Below, piece after piece: positions 35,507 to 43,353 of a DNA stretch of 64,000 nt. The translations under genes and the position numbers were made by a program. This DNA comes from Martelella mediterranea. Lineage in GTDB: Bacteria; Pseudomonadota; Alphaproteobacteria; Rhizobiales; Rhizobiaceae. The notes below the pieces were generated by a model. It was given only the letters and a program-made list of their open reading frames with translations. It was not told where the DNA came from and made no database searches. Each line of letters begins with the position of its first letter. Position 1 is the first letter of the stretch. The DNA lies in assembly GCF_021021415.1 (NCBI RefSeq), contig NZ_JAINWJ010000033.1:1-64000 (forward strand), given 5' to 3'.

Positions 35507-35581
35507 GCGGGTGTAGCTCAGGGGTAGAGCACAACCTTGCCAAGGTTGGGGTCGAGGGTTCGAATCCCTTCGCCCGCTCCA
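35507..35581 (+). tRNA. tRNA-Gly (anticodon GCC)
   Basis: A 75-nt cloverleaf. Acceptor arm 35507-35513 pairs with 35571-35577; the anticodon stem CAACC/GGTTG flanks loop TTGCCAA with anticodon GCC at 35539-35541; the T arm is GAGGG-TTCGAAT-CCCTT; and CCA is encoded at 35579-35581. Reads GGC and GGU. Confidence 0.97.
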
Positions 35582-35604
35582 GTTTTCCAAACAGATACAA
35601 GACA

Positions 35605-35775
35605 CTAGAGCTCGTGAACGCCGTCAGGCCTGGCACTATTGGCGATGTTCAGCCATGTCGCCCAGCCGCCCTGAGCCAGCGCAAGGCCGGCACGCCGAAG
35701 GAAGTCGGCAAGTGGCTCTGTCAGCATCTTGCTGTCCGCCTCTCGCGATAGGTGCATCGGCCAGCCCTTGGCCAT
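35605..35775 (-). CDS. Possible small protein downstream of tRNA-Gly
   Basis: A 56-codon frame starting MAKGWPMHLSREADSKML, with a good GAGGGAG site 6 nt before ATG 35775. It contains a helical stretch LADFLRRAGLALAQGG. No family recognised; it could be a remnant. The rest of the 35582-35912 gap holds only the sciP control region. Confidence 0.3.
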   Translation of the reverse strand: MAKGWPMHLSREADSKMLTEPLADFLRRAGLALAQGGWATWLNIANSARPDGVHEL

Positions 35776-35846
35776 GCAGTCTCCCTCGTCCCAACATCGC
35801 CCGCCCAAAAGCCAAAAAAGCTGGTTACCAGAGCGTTACACTTGCC

Positions 35847-35861
35847 TTAGGCAAATTTTAA
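35847..35861. promoter_or_regulatory. Candidate CtrA box upstream of sciP
   Basis: TTAG-N7-TTAA, 7 of 8 bases of the CtrA consensus TTAA-N7-TTAA, 51 nt before the sciP ATG, a normal place for CtrA activation. Confidence 0.5.
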
Positions 35862-35912
35862 AAGTGTGGCGCTAGGTTGTGAGCGTAGGTTGTGAGTTTT
35901 GTAGAGAGTACG

Positions 35913-36188
35913 ATGACCGAGCTAGCCCGCGTTCGCGCAAAATATGTCATAGGTCCCGACGGCAGTCCGCTGACCGTTGCCGACCTGCCCCCTTCCAATA
36001 CGCGGCGCTGGGTGATCCGGCGCAAGGCGGAAGTCGTGGCGGCCGTGCGCGGCGGCCTGCTGAGCCTGGAAGAGGCGTGCGAGCGATACTGCCTGACGGT
36101 GGAGGAATTTCTCTCCTGGCAGGCATCGATCGACGATCACGGCCTTGCCGGCCTGCGCACGACGCGGATCCAGCAATATCGCAACTGA
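35913..36188 (+). CDS. sciP: CtrA inhibitor SciP (DUF1153)
   Basis: A 91-residue HTH protein that binds CtrA at promoters and blocks its activation of transcription in the early cell cycle. The core is nearly invariant: YVIGPDGSPLTVADLPP, RRWVIRRKAEVVAAVRGGLL, then SLEEACERY and FLSWQASIDDHGLAGLRTTR. ATG 35913 has GAGAG upstream; a GTG seven codons earlier is possible. It lies 1.1 kb from ctrA. Confidence 0.94.
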   Translation: MTELARVRAKYVIGPDGSPLTVADLPPSNTRRWVIRRKAEVVAAVRGGLLSLEEACERYCLTVEEFLSWQASIDDHGLAGLRTTRIQQYRN

Positions 36189-36480
36189 CCGGCGCGGCAT
36201 CGCGCCGCGGGTAGCGGCTGGCGCCGGACGAGCCGCGCGTCTCTTTTCGGTCCATCTCATCGAAGGCGTTTTTGACGCGGCAGGGCAGGAGTGTCGCCGC
36301 ATCAATGTCGGCTTTTAACCGAGATCGGCCAGGCCGCGAGCGAAAGAGCGGAGACCGGTCATCCGCGAAGCCGATCCTGCAAAGAACGACGCCGCCGCCG
36401 CCCGACTTCGGCCCCCGCGGCTTTCTGCGAAAGCCCTCCGAGACCCAACGATACCAATCACGCCCGTCTTTCCCACAAAA
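36189..36480. other. Intergenic region between sciP and the fliJ terminator, no gene seen
   Basis: Several short frames cross this 290-bp stretch but none has a ribosome site or plausible protein. No strong structure was seen until the terminator at 36481. Confidence 0.6.
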
Positions 36481-36515
36481 ACCAAAGGCCGCATCATCAC
36501 GATGCGGCCTTTGGT
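36476..36515 (-). terminator. Terminator of the fliJ-like gene
   Basis: A perfect 15-bp stem (36481-36495 with 36501-36515), 5-nt loop, followed on the minus strand by five T residues. It may also stop readthrough from sciP. Confidence 0.85.
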
Positions 36516-36541
36516 GTTAACGGTTCCCCTCGGCTTAGCCC

Positions 36542-36892
36542 TCAGGCGCGCTTGCGGCCCGCGGCATCGCGCTCCTCGAGGGCGGCGGCGCGCTCATAGT
36601 CCATTTCCATCTCGGCGAGCTCGGCTTCGGCCTTGTCGCGCTGCTCGCGCAGGTCGGCCACCGAGACCGCCAGATTGTCGGCTCGCTGGCGCGCCGATTT
36701 GGCGAATGTCGAATATGCGAAATGGCCGGGGTCGGTGATCCCGGATTTCTTTTCCTCGGCGGCGATCTGCTGCATCAGTTCGCCGGACATGCGGGCGAAT
36801 TCATCCATCATGAGTTGCAGTTGCTGCAACTGCCGCTTCTTTTCCTTTACCTGAAACGCCTTCAGACGCAACAGACTGTTTCGTGCCTTCAT
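36542..36892 (-). CDS. fliJ: FliJ-like flagellar export protein
   Basis: A 116-residue, almost wholly helical coiled-coil protein: MKARNSLLRLKAFQVKEKKR, QLQQLQLMMDEFARM, then a charged second helix ending in RDAAGRKRA. This matches FliJ, the stalk of the flagellar export ATPase, as annotated beside ctrA in rhizobia. Low sequence conservation makes the call moderate. ATG 36892 has GGGGAG 8 nt upstream. It is divergent from ctrA. Confidence 0.7.
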   Translation of the reverse strand: MKARNSLLRLKAFQVKEKKRQLQQLQLMMDEFARMSGELMQQIAAEEKKSGITDPGHFAYSTFAKSARQRADNLAVSVADLREQRDKAEAELAEMEMDYERAAALEERDAAGRKRA

Positions 36893-37312
36893 ACGCAAAA
36901 CTCCCCGGCTGACGAACGCATAGCGGATCGGTCCCCCCTCGGTTTCTGATTCGCGCCAAAAATGATTAACGAAATCGAAATCGCGGTAACCTTTCGTTTA
37001 CAGTCATGTCCGATCATAGCCGGCAGGGCTTAAGGGTCGGTAAACCGCATCATCGGATTCAAACAAAAACTAGCGAGTCAGATGAGTCACTTAGCGGTTT
37101 TGGTTAATCTTTTTTATCGGCTTTTGAGATGAAAAAAGTACAATGAAATCAATGTCATTCTAATGTTCATTAATATCTTCTGGCTGTCTTGCCAAAAAGA
37201 ATCAGAATTTGTTAACCATTAGATGGCAGCTTCCAAATCAGGTCATCACTGAGTCCGTATCGCGTCGGGGGCGACAACAGACCTTTCATAGCGGCGGTTC
37301 AAGGGGAAAGAC
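36893..37312. promoter_or_regulatory. ctrA upstream control region with clustered GANTC sites
   Basis: A 420-bp AT-richer gap between fliJ and ctrA without genes. GANTC (CcrM) sites occur at 36948, 37056, 37075, 37084, 37199 and 37251, six in about 310 bp where about one is expected. CcrM-site methylation state times ctrA transcription in Caulobacter and is implicated in rhizobia. Confidence 0.65.
37030..37044. promoter_or_regulatory. Candidate CtrA box upstream of ctrA
   Basis: TTAA-N7-TAAA, 7 of 8 consensus bases, 269 nt before the ctrA ATG, consistent with autoregulation of an upstream promoter. Confidence 0.45.
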
Positions 37313-38011
37313 ATGCGGGTTCTTTTAATCGAAGACGACGGCGCCACAGCACAAAGCATCGAGCTGATGCTGAAGAGCGAAAACTTCAACGTGTACACCA
37401 CGGATCTGGGCGAGGAAGGCGTCGACCTCGGCAAGATCTACGATTACGACATCATCCTTCTCGATCTCAACCTGCCGGATATGTCCGGCTATGAAGTGCT
37501 CAAGGCGCTTCGGGTTTCGAAGATCGCAACGCCAATCCTCATTCTCTCGGGCATGTCCGGCACGGACGACAAGGTGCGCGGCTTCGGCTCCGGCGCCGAC
37601 GACTATCTGACGAAGCCCTTCCACAAGGAAGAGCTGGTCGCCCGCATCCACGCCATCGTGCGCCGCTCCAAGGGCCATGCGCAGTCGATCATTTCCACCG
37701 GCGATCTGGCCGTCAATGTCGATGCCAAGACCGTGGAAGTCGCGGGCCAGCGGGTTCATCTGACCGGCAAGGAATACCAGATGCTCGAGCTGCTCTCGCT
37801 GCGCAAGGGCACGACGCTGACCAAGGAAATGTTCCTCAACCATCTTTATGGCGGCATGGACGAGCCGGAACTGAAGATCATCGACGTCTTCATCTGCAAG
37901 CTCCGAAAGAAGCTCGCCAACGCTGCCGGCGGCACCAATTTCATCGAGACGGTCTGGGGCCGCGGCTATGTGCTGCGCGAACAGGAGCAGCAGGAAATGA
38001 AACGCGCCTGA
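37313..38011 (+). CDS. ctrA: Cell-cycle master response regulator CtrA
   Basis: An OmpR-type regulator of 232 residues. The receiver domain has the acidic pocket EDD (7-9), phosphoacceptor Asp51 in LLDLNLP and Lys near 104 in YLTKPF. The C-terminal winged helix contains [17 protein letters not shown] and the recognition helix [13 protein letters not shown]. It controls division, flagella and DNA methylation genes and is essential in rhizobia. The start [20 protein letters not shown] is the canonical one. Confidence 0.97.
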   Translation: MRVLLIEDDGATAQSIELMLKSENFNVYTTDLGEEGVDLGKIYDYDIILLDLNLPDMSGYEVLKALRVSKIATPILILSGMSGTDDKVRGFGSGADDYLTKPFHKEELVARIHAIVRRSKGHAQSIISTGDLAVNVDAKTVEVAGQRVHLTGKEYQMLELLSLRKGTTLTKEMFLNHLYGGMDEPELKIIDVFICKLRKKLANAAGGTNFIETVWGRGYVLREQEQQEMKRA

Positions 38012-38036
38012 CGCGATTCACAAGGCTGAAGAAAGC

Positions 38037-38061
38037 GCGGCGCCCCGGCGCCGCTTTTTTT
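38037..38061 (+). terminator. Terminator of ctrA
   Basis: An 8-bp GCGGCGCC/GGCGCCGC stem (38037-38044 with 38047-38054; innermost pairs open as loop) followed by seven T residues, 25 nt after the stop. Confidence 0.85.
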
Positions 38062-38123
38062 GTTGAAACCGCTTTTCCTTAACCTTTGCCCCAAAGGACT
38101 TCGCAAGCAGCAACGAGGACGAC

Positions 38124-38158
38124 AAAAAGCCGCGGCAGGGATGCTCCCACCGCGGCTT
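38124..38158 (-). terminator. Terminator of rpoH
   Basis: A 9-bp stem (38127-38135 with 38150-38158) with a 14-nt loop; on the minus strand it is followed by five T residues, 30 nt past the rpoH stop. Confidence 0.8.
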
Positions 38159-38188
38159 CCTCATTCTCATTCCGTCAAATTCGGATAA

Positions 38189-39100
38189 TCAGTCGTCTGC
38201 GCCCTCGCGCACGGCGCGGACCGCCTTGGCGTTGGCGGTCACCTGCTTCTGCACAGCGTCCTGCACCTTTTCGAAGGCGCGGACCTCGATCTGGCGCACG
38301 CGCTCGCGCGAGATGTTGAATTCGCCGGAGAGCGATTCCAGCGTTTCCGGATCTTCCGACAGGCGACGGGCCACGAAGATGCGCTTTTCGCGATCGTTCA
38401 GCACATCCATCGCTGAAGACAGCATGTCGCGGCGGTTTTCGAGTTCGTCCTGATTGACGAGCATCTCCTCCTGGCTGTCATGCTCGTCGACGAGCCAGTC
38501 CTGCCACTGCCCGGATTCGCCCTCGGTGGCGCGGATCGGCGCATTCAGTGAGGCATCGCCGCCCAGACGGCGGTTCATCGAGATCACTTCTTCCTCGCTG
38601 ACATTCAGCTTGGTCGCGATTTCGGTGACCTGTTCGGGCTTGAGGTCGCCATCCTCGATCGCCTGGATCTTGCCCTTGAGGCGGCGCAGGTTGAAGAACA
38701 GCCGCTTCTGGTTGGCGGTGGTGCCCATTTTGACGAGCGACCACGAGCGCAGGATATATTCCTGGATCGAGGCCTTGATCCACCACATCGCATAGGTGGC
38801 CAGACGGAAACCCCGTTCGGGGTCGAATTTCTTGACGGCCTGCATCAGGCCCACATTGCCTTCGGAAACCACCTCGCCGATCGGAAGCCCGTAGCCGCGA
38901 TAGCCCATCGCGATCTTGGCGACGAGACGCAGATGGCTGGTGACGAGCTGATGCGCCGCATTGCGGTCGTCATGCTCCTGATACCGCTTGGCAAGCATGT
39001 ATTCCTGCTGCGGCTCGAGCATGGGGAATTTGCGGATTTCTTCGAGATAACGGTTGAGACCGTTTTCTCCGGCACGGATGCTGGGAAGCGTATTGGCCAT
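38189..39100 (-). CDS. rpoH: Heat-shock sigma factor RpoH (sigma-32)
   Basis: Directs RNA polymerase to heat-shock promoters. Region 2 includes HLRLVAKIAMGYRGYGLPIG, EGNVGLMQAVKKFDP and RGFRLATYAMWWIKASIQE; the RpoH box is NQKRLFFNLRRLK; and region 4.2 is FNISRERVRQIEVRAFEKV. ATG 39100 has GGGGGTGA upstream and gives 303 residues. Rhizobia often have two RpoH paralogues; only one is in this window. Confidence 0.95.
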   Translation of the reverse strand: MANTLPSIRAGENGLNRYLEEIRKFPMLEPQQEYMLAKRYQEHDDRNAAHQLVTSHLRLVAKIAMGYRGYGLPIGEVVSEGNVGLMQAVKKFDPERGFRLATYAMWWIKASIQEYILRSWSLVKMGTTANQKRLFFNLRRLKGKIQAIEDGDLKPEQVTEIATKLNVSEEEVISMNRRLGGDASLNAPIRATEGESGQWQDWLVDEHDSQEEMLVNQDELENRRDMLSSAMDVLNDREKRIFVARRLSEDPETLESLSGEFNISRERVRQIEVRAFEKVQDAVQKQVTANAKAVRAVREGADD

Positions 39101-39196
39101 GCTTTCACCCCCTTGGTGTTGCAATCCTCTTCAAATCAGCGGCGATCGGCGGGATAAACCCGCAATCCGACCATCGATTTTCTGGAGGGAAAACCC

Positions 39197-39225
39197 GATT
39201 TAAGTATGGCAGGGAGGGCTTTCAA
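39197..39225 (-). promoter_or_regulatory. Candidate rpoH promoter
   Basis: On the minus strand TTGAAA (39220-39225) and TAAATC (39197-39202) are 17 nt apart. The same stretch reads CCCTTGAA-N11-CCATACTTA, resembling a sigma-32 promoter with a short spacer. Leader would be about 90 nt. Confidence 0.45.
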
Positions 39226-39234
39226 GGGAATGAA

Positions 39235-39269
39235 ACCAAAAACTTTCCATTGACTGGAATGTTTTTGGT
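39235..39269 (-). terminator. Hairpin between rluD and rpoH
   Basis: A 15-bp stem with one mismatch (39235-39249 with 39255-39269), 5-nt loop, 12 nt past the rluD stop. The ACCAAAAAC/GTTTTTGGT arms make it bidirectional; it likely ends rluD transcription before the rpoH promoter. Confidence 0.6.
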
Positions 39270-39281
39270 CGCTGGTATCGC

Positions 39282-40307
39282 TCAGCCCTCGAAGGCCGCG
39301 CAAAGGGCCGCCATATCTTCGGGCAGCGGCGCTTCGAAGCGCATCTCTTCGCCGGTCGACGGGTGTTCGATCACAAGCAGCGCGGCATGGAGCGCCTGAC
39401 GCGGGAAGCCGCGCACCAGCGAGGCGGCGGGCTCCTCCAGCAAATTGACCTTGGTCTTGAAGCCACCGCCATACATGTTGTCGCCGATCAGCGGGTGGCC
39501 GATATGGGCCATATGCACGCGGATCTGATGGGTGCGGCCCGTCTCCAGCCGGCATTCGACAAGGCTTGCCAGCGCGCTGCCATCCGGCTTTTCGCCGAAA
39601 CGGCGCTCGACCGTGTAATGGGTGATGGCGAAATCGGCATCGGCGCTGTCGGCCCGTTTAACGGCGCGGCGGATGCGGTCGGGCGCGCGCCCGAGCGGTG
39701 CGTCGATCGTGCCGTGCAGCATTTTTGGCCGGCCCCAGATCAGCGCCTTGTAGGCGCGCTGCAGCGGCCCGGTGCGGCCGTGATCGGCGAATTGCGCGGC
39801 AAGCGACTGATGGGCGGCGTCGTTCTTGGCCACCACCATCACGCCGGTTGTGTCCTTGTCGAGGCGGTGGACGATGCCGGGGCGCTTCACCCCGCCAATG
39901 CCCGAAAGCGTGTCGCCGCAATGGTGGATCAGCGCGTTGACCAGCGTTCCGGTCCAGTTGCCGGCGCCCGGATGCACGACGAGGCCCGCCTGCTTGTTGA
40001 TGACGATGATGTCGTCGTCCTCGTGCAGGATGTCGAGGGGGATATCCTCGCCTTCCGGCTCGGCGTCTTCCGCCTCGGGCATGATCAGGCTGATGGCCTC
40101 GCCCGGCTTGACCTTGCGGCTCGGCTCGGTCGCCGGCTTGCCGTCGATCGATACAGCGCCGGCATTGATCAGCGCCTTCACGCGGGTGCGCGATACGCCG
40201 TCGCCCATTTCGCGCGCGATGAAAGCGTCCAGACGCTCTTTCGTGCCCTCGGGGACGAGAAAGTCTTTTCTATCGGCCTGGGTTTGTTTAAACGGGTCGT
40301 CTGTCAT
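39282..40307 (-). CDS. rluD: Ribosomal large subunit pseudouridine synthase, RluA/RluD family
   Basis: Modifies uridines in 23S rRNA. An N-terminal S4 RNA-binding domain (RLDAFIAREMGDGVSRTRVK) precedes the catalytic domain, whose key motif is GIVHRLDKDTTGVMVVAKND with catalytic Asp; GRTHQIRVHMAHIGHPLIGD is the second motif. ATG 40307 gives 341 residues. The longer frame has a Ser-rich leader without homology. Divergent from the small membrane gene at 40369. The exact paralogue (RluC or RluD) is by similarity. Confidence 0.9.
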   Translation of the reverse strand: MTDDPFKQTQADRKDFLVPEGTKERLDAFIAREMGDGVSRTRVKALINAGAVSIDGKPATEPSRKVKPGEAISLIMPEAEDAEPEGEDIPLDILHEDDDIIVINKQAGLVVHPGAGNWTGTLVNALIHHCGDTLSGIGGVKRPGIVHRLDKDTTGVMVVAKNDAAHQSLAAQFADHGRTGPLQRAYKALIWGRPKMLHGTIDAPLGRAPDRIRRAVKRADSADADFAITHYTVERRFGEKPDGSALASLVECRLETGRTHQIRVHMAHIGHPLIGDNMYGGGFKTKVNLLEEPAASLVRGFPRQALHAALLVIEHPSTGEEMRFEAPLPEDMAALCAAFEG

Positions 40308-40368
40308 CTGAACTTTGCAAGTGCGGTTCGCGCTTGTTAAGCGAAACCGGCCCCCGGAGCAATGGACA

Positions 40369-40758
40369 ATGTCGCAACACCGCATTGAAGACGAAGAAGA
40401 AGACAAGCCGCTCGACCCTGCGGTCGAGCTGGTGCGGCGGCGGATGCTGCGCTTGCAGGTCGTCTCCGCGCTGATCATGATCGTCTCGCTGATGGCGGTG
40501 TTCGGCGCGATCCTCTACAAGGTGATGAGCCGAACGGATGAAGCGCCGGTCGCCGAGCGCGGCGGCGCGATCGTGCCCGCGGATGCGCCAAGGGCGCTGA
40601 CGGCCACCCTGCCGCGCGGCTTCGAGATCGCCGATATCAGCTATGGCGACGGCCAGGCGCTGATCTACGGCACCAAGGAAAACGGCGAGCAGACGCTCTA
40701 TCTCTTTGATATCAATACCGGCCGCATGGCCGCCGATGTCGAAATCCGCTTCGACTGA
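40369..40758 (+). CDS. Single-pass membrane protein, possibly DUF6476
   Basis: A 129-residue protein: acidic N terminus (RIEDEEEDKPLDPAVELV), basic RRRMLRLQ, then one helix (VVSALIMIVSLMAVFGAILY) and a periplasmic part of about 75 residues ending in TLYLFDINTGRMAADVEIRF. Layout resembles DUF6476 proteins. GGAG is 9 nt before ATG 40369. One nt separates it from the methyltransferase gene downstream. Confidence 0.65.
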   Translation: MSQHRIEDEEEDKPLDPAVELVRRRMLRLQVVSALIMIVSLMAVFGAILYKVMSRTDEAPVAERGGAIVPADAPRALTATLPRGFEIADISYGDGQALIYGTKENGEQTLYLFDINTGRMAADVEIRFD

Positions 40759-40759
40759 G

Positions 40760-41584
40760 ATGGCCGCACCGGCATTTGCCATCACCGATCCGGACGATCC
40801 GCGGGTCGCGCCGTTCCGCGCGATCCGGGAGAAGGATCTGGTCGGGCGGCAGGGCCTGTTCATCGCCGAAGGCACGGTGGTGCTGCGGGTGCTGGCCGAG
40901 GCGGATGCCGCAAGGTTCGAAGCCGAGCGCATCCTCGTGCTGGAAAACCGGATGGCGGGCATTGCGGACGTACTGAAAAGCTATCCGGCCAGCGTGCCGG
41001 TTTTCACCTGCAATGCTGCGGTGATGAACGCGATCGCCGGGTTCGACATGCATCGCGGGGTTCTGGCGCTGGGCCGCATTGCCGGTCGTCCCACGGCGGA
41101 AAGCCTTATCGCGACGCTGCCTGGCGACGCGCTCGTGGTGGTCTGCATCGGCCTTTCAAACCACGACAATGCCGGCGCGATCTTCCGCAATGCGACGGCG
41201 CTTGGCGCCGATGCGGTCTTGCTCGACGAGACCTGTTGTGACCCGCTTTATCGCAAGGCGCTGCGCGTTTCGGTTGGTTCCGTGCTGAAGATGGCGTGGA
41301 CACGAGACGGCAATGGGTCGGAAATCCTGACCGCGCTGGCGCGGGCCGGCTTCGACGTCGTCGCCCTCTCGCCCTCAGGCAGCGAGGCCGTGCATCATCT
41401 TGTGCCGGGACGGCGGGTGGCGCTTGTCCTTGGGACGGAAGGCGAGGGGCTGCCGGTCGATATCATGGAGGCGTTTCGAACCGTGCGCATCCCGCAGGCA
41501 CCGGGGCTCGACAGCCTCAATGTCGGCAATGCGGCCGCGATCGCGCTTTATCAGCTTGCGCTTGCGAAAGGCCGCATCGGCTAA
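40760..41584 (+). CDS. TrmH/SpoU family RNA methyltransferase
   Basis: A 274-residue SPOUT methyltransferase acting on rRNA or tRNA ribose. Motif 1 is LSNHDNAGAIFRNATALGAD, motif 2 is VALVLGTEGEGLP, and motif 3 is LDSLNVGNAAAIALYQ. The N-terminal part is the substrate-binding domain (FIAEGTVVLRVLAEA). ATG 40760 follows the upstream stop by 1 nt. Confidence 0.9.
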   Translation: MAAPAFAITDPDDPRVAPFRAIREKDLVGRQGLFIAEGTVVLRVLAEADAARFEAERILVLENRMAGIADVLKSYPASVPVFTCNAAVMNAIAGFDMHRGVLALGRIAGRPTAESLIATLPGDALVVVCIGLSNHDNAGAIFRNATALGADAVLLDETCCDPLYRKALRVSVGSVLKMAWTRDGNGSEILTALARAGFDVVALSPSGSEAVHHLVPGRRVALVLGTEGEGLPVDIMEAFRTVRIPQAPGLDSLNVGNAAAIALYQLALAKGRIG

Positions 41585-41593
41585 AGCGTCGAT

Positions 41594-41860
41594 CTACCGC
41601 GTTTCGGCAAGCAGGGCGCGGGCGCGTTCGGCAAGGCTGATCCGGTGCGCGCTGCGGCCTTGATCGCGCGAAAGCGCCGCCGCCAGCGCATCGCGCGCGC
41701 CCTCGCCGCCCTCGCGGTAGCGATAGGCGATCATCATCGCGGCAAGCTCGGCAAAGGCCGCGCGCAGGGCCTCGTCCTCGCGATCCGAGCCGGCGGCTGC
41801 ATCCACCTGGCTGCAGATCGCCGCATAGCGGGCTTCGATGTCTGTTTTCAGATCGCCCAA
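41594..41860 (-). CDS. Small helical protein of unknown function
   Basis: An 88-residue acidic helical protein (TDIEARYAAICSQVDAAAG, LRAAFAELAAMMIAYRYREG). The start appears to be TTG at 41858-41860; no ATG fits. It lies 13 nt downstream of the DUF1134 gene on the same strand and converges on the methyltransferase gene. No family recognised. Confidence 0.5.
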   Translation of the reverse strand: MGDLKTDIEARYAAICSQVDAAAGSDREDEALRAAFAELAAMMIAYRYREGGEGARDALAAALSRDQGRSAHRISLAERARALLAETR

Positions 41861-41873
41861 TCCCGCGCTCCGC

Positions 41874-42476
41874 TCAGAAGGGGTTCCAGGTCGGCCGCTC
41901 GGTCAGCTTCAGATAGCCGACATTGACGCCGAGACGCGCGCCGATGCCCGAGCGCACCGGAACCAGGATGACATCGCGGTATTTGTAGACCTGCATCGAA
42001 AAGCCGGCGACGATATAGGCCGAGCCCGAAACGCCGCCATAGCGGTGGTAGAGGTCGGGCACCGAGGGCAGATTGTAGACCAGCATCATCACCCGCGAGC
42101 CGTCGCCGCCATAATCGATGCCGAGCGAGGGGCCCTGCCAGAACACCTTGTGGGAGCCGACATTCTTGGTGTTGAGCACGCCCTCACCATAGGTCAGGCC
42201 GGCGATGAAGGCGCCGGAGCCTTCCGCCCCGAGAATATAGCCGTTTGGCAGGCCGTATTTGGAAAACGCGTTCTGCAGCGTCTGGGCAAGGCCCGAACTC
42301 GCCTCGCCGAAGAAATTGTTGCCGGCGTCGACAATCTCGTCGGGCGAGAATGTGCCGGATTGCTGCGCTTGCTGCTGGGTCTGCTGTTGCGCGCCGGCCG
42401 GCACGATGGCGAAAGCCACCATCCAGAGGGCGAAGACAAATGCCTTGATGAACCTTACGGCGTTTCTGGCAAACAT
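41874..42476 (-). CDS. DUF1134 exported protein
   Basis: A 200-residue secreted protein. Signal peptide residues 1-29 (FVFALWMVAFAIVPAGA), then a short Gln-rich linker. The domain has the DUF1134 pattern GLPNGYILGAEGSGAFIAGL, TYGEGVLNTKN, KVFWQGPSLGIDYGGDGSR and MMLVYNLPSV. Function unknown; related to the lipid-binding Ysc84/SYLF group by some features. GGAA precedes ATG 42476. Confidence 0.85.
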   Translation of the reverse strand: MFARNAVRFIKAFVFALWMVAFAIVPAGAQQQTQQQAQQSGTFSPDEIVDAGNNFFGEASSGLAQTLQNAFSKYGLPNGYILGAEGSGAFIAGLTYGEGVLNTKNVGSHKVFWQGPSLGIDYGGDGSRVMMLVYNLPSVPDLYHRYGGVSGSAYIVAGFSMQVYKYRDVILVPVRSGIGARLGVNVGYLKLTERPTWNPF

Positions 42477-42586
42477 GGCGGTTCCATTCCTGTTGCTTTT
42501 TTGGTCTGGTCCGCAAGCGCCGCCGGTTTTGATGGCGGCAATCCGGCGGACGGCGGACTTTTGCCGGATATTGTGGGCCATACCCC

Positions 42587-42601
42587 TTAACAATGGATTT
42601 A
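42587..42601. promoter_or_regulatory. Candidate CtrA box between DUF1134 gene and chpT
   Basis: TTAA-N7-TTTA, 7 of 8 consensus bases, 110 nt before the chpT ATG and 110 nt before the divergent DUF1134 ATG. Confidence 0.45.
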
Positions 42602-42711
42602 CCAAATGGGAGGATTTTGCCGGATGCCGATTATCGCTTGCCATGGCGCGGCGATACCAGCAAAAGACAGGGGCGGCCGCTGGCCGCCTGATCCGAAGGA
42701 TGGTGGACGCG

Positions 42712-43353
42712 ATGAAAAACCCGAACCTGACCCTGAGCGGCGCAGATCTTGCGGCCCTGCTTGCAAGCCGCATCTGCCACGATGTCGTCAATCCGATCGG
42801 GGCTGCCGGAAACGGGCTGGAACTGCTGGACGAGGGCGGCATGGACGAGGACGCGCTGCAGCTCATCCGCCAGAGCACGGCTTCGGCCACGGTTCACCTG
42901 AAGTTCGCCCGCATCGCCTTCGGCGCTTCCGGCACGCTGGAAACGCCGCTTGATACCGGCGAGGCGGAGACGGCGGCGCGCGACCTGGTCGGGCTTGGCA
43001 AACGGGTGACGCTCAACTGGAGCGGCCCGCGCATCAACGCGCCGAAGAACCGGGTCAAGCTGCTTTTGAACCTTTTCCTCGTTGCCCTCACCACCATCCC
43101 GCGCGGCGGCACCATCGATGTCGGTCTCGATGCCGCAGGTGATATCTTCGCCTTCATCATCCGCACTCGCGGCAATTACGTTCAGATGCCGGCCGATTTC
43201 GCCCGCATCTATGGCGGGGTCATGGACGACCCGATCACCTCGCATAATGTCCAGCCCTATTACACGGCATTGCTGGCGGAGGAGTCCGGCATGGCCATCG
43301 AATTCGTGGTCAATGAGGGCGAGGTCGTGTTCGAAGCCAAGCCTGCGACCTGA
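42712..43353 (+). CDS. chpT: Histidine phosphotransferase ChpT
   Basis: ChpT relays phosphate from the CckA kinase to CtrA and CpdR. The dimerisation helix holds the phosphorylated His23 in LLASRICHDVVNPIGAAGNG, followed by LELLDEGGMDEDALQLI; the rest is a degenerate kinase-like ATPase fold that has lost nucleotide binding. ATG 42712 is preferred; ATG 42700 (four codons earlier) is possible. Length is 213 residues. It lies 4.7 kb from its target gene ctrA. Confidence 0.92.
   Translation: MKNPNLTLSGADLAALLASRICHDVVNPIGAAGNGLELLDEGGMDEDALQLIRQSTASATVHLKFARIAFGASGTLETPLDTGEAETAARDLVGLGKRVTLNWSGPRINAPKNRVKLLLNLFLVALTTIPRGGTIDVGLDAAGDIFAFIIRTRGNYVQMPADFARIYGGVMDDPITSHNVQPYYTALLAEESGMAIEFVVNEGEVVFEAKPAT

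Noticed and set aside
35229-35516. A 95-codon plus-strand frame before tRNA-Gly
   Set aside because: Runs into the tRNA, has no ribosome site, and overlaps the tRNA promoter.
35507-35912. Integrated element at tRNA-Gly
   Set aside because: No integrase and no direct repeat of the tRNA 3' end was seen downstream.
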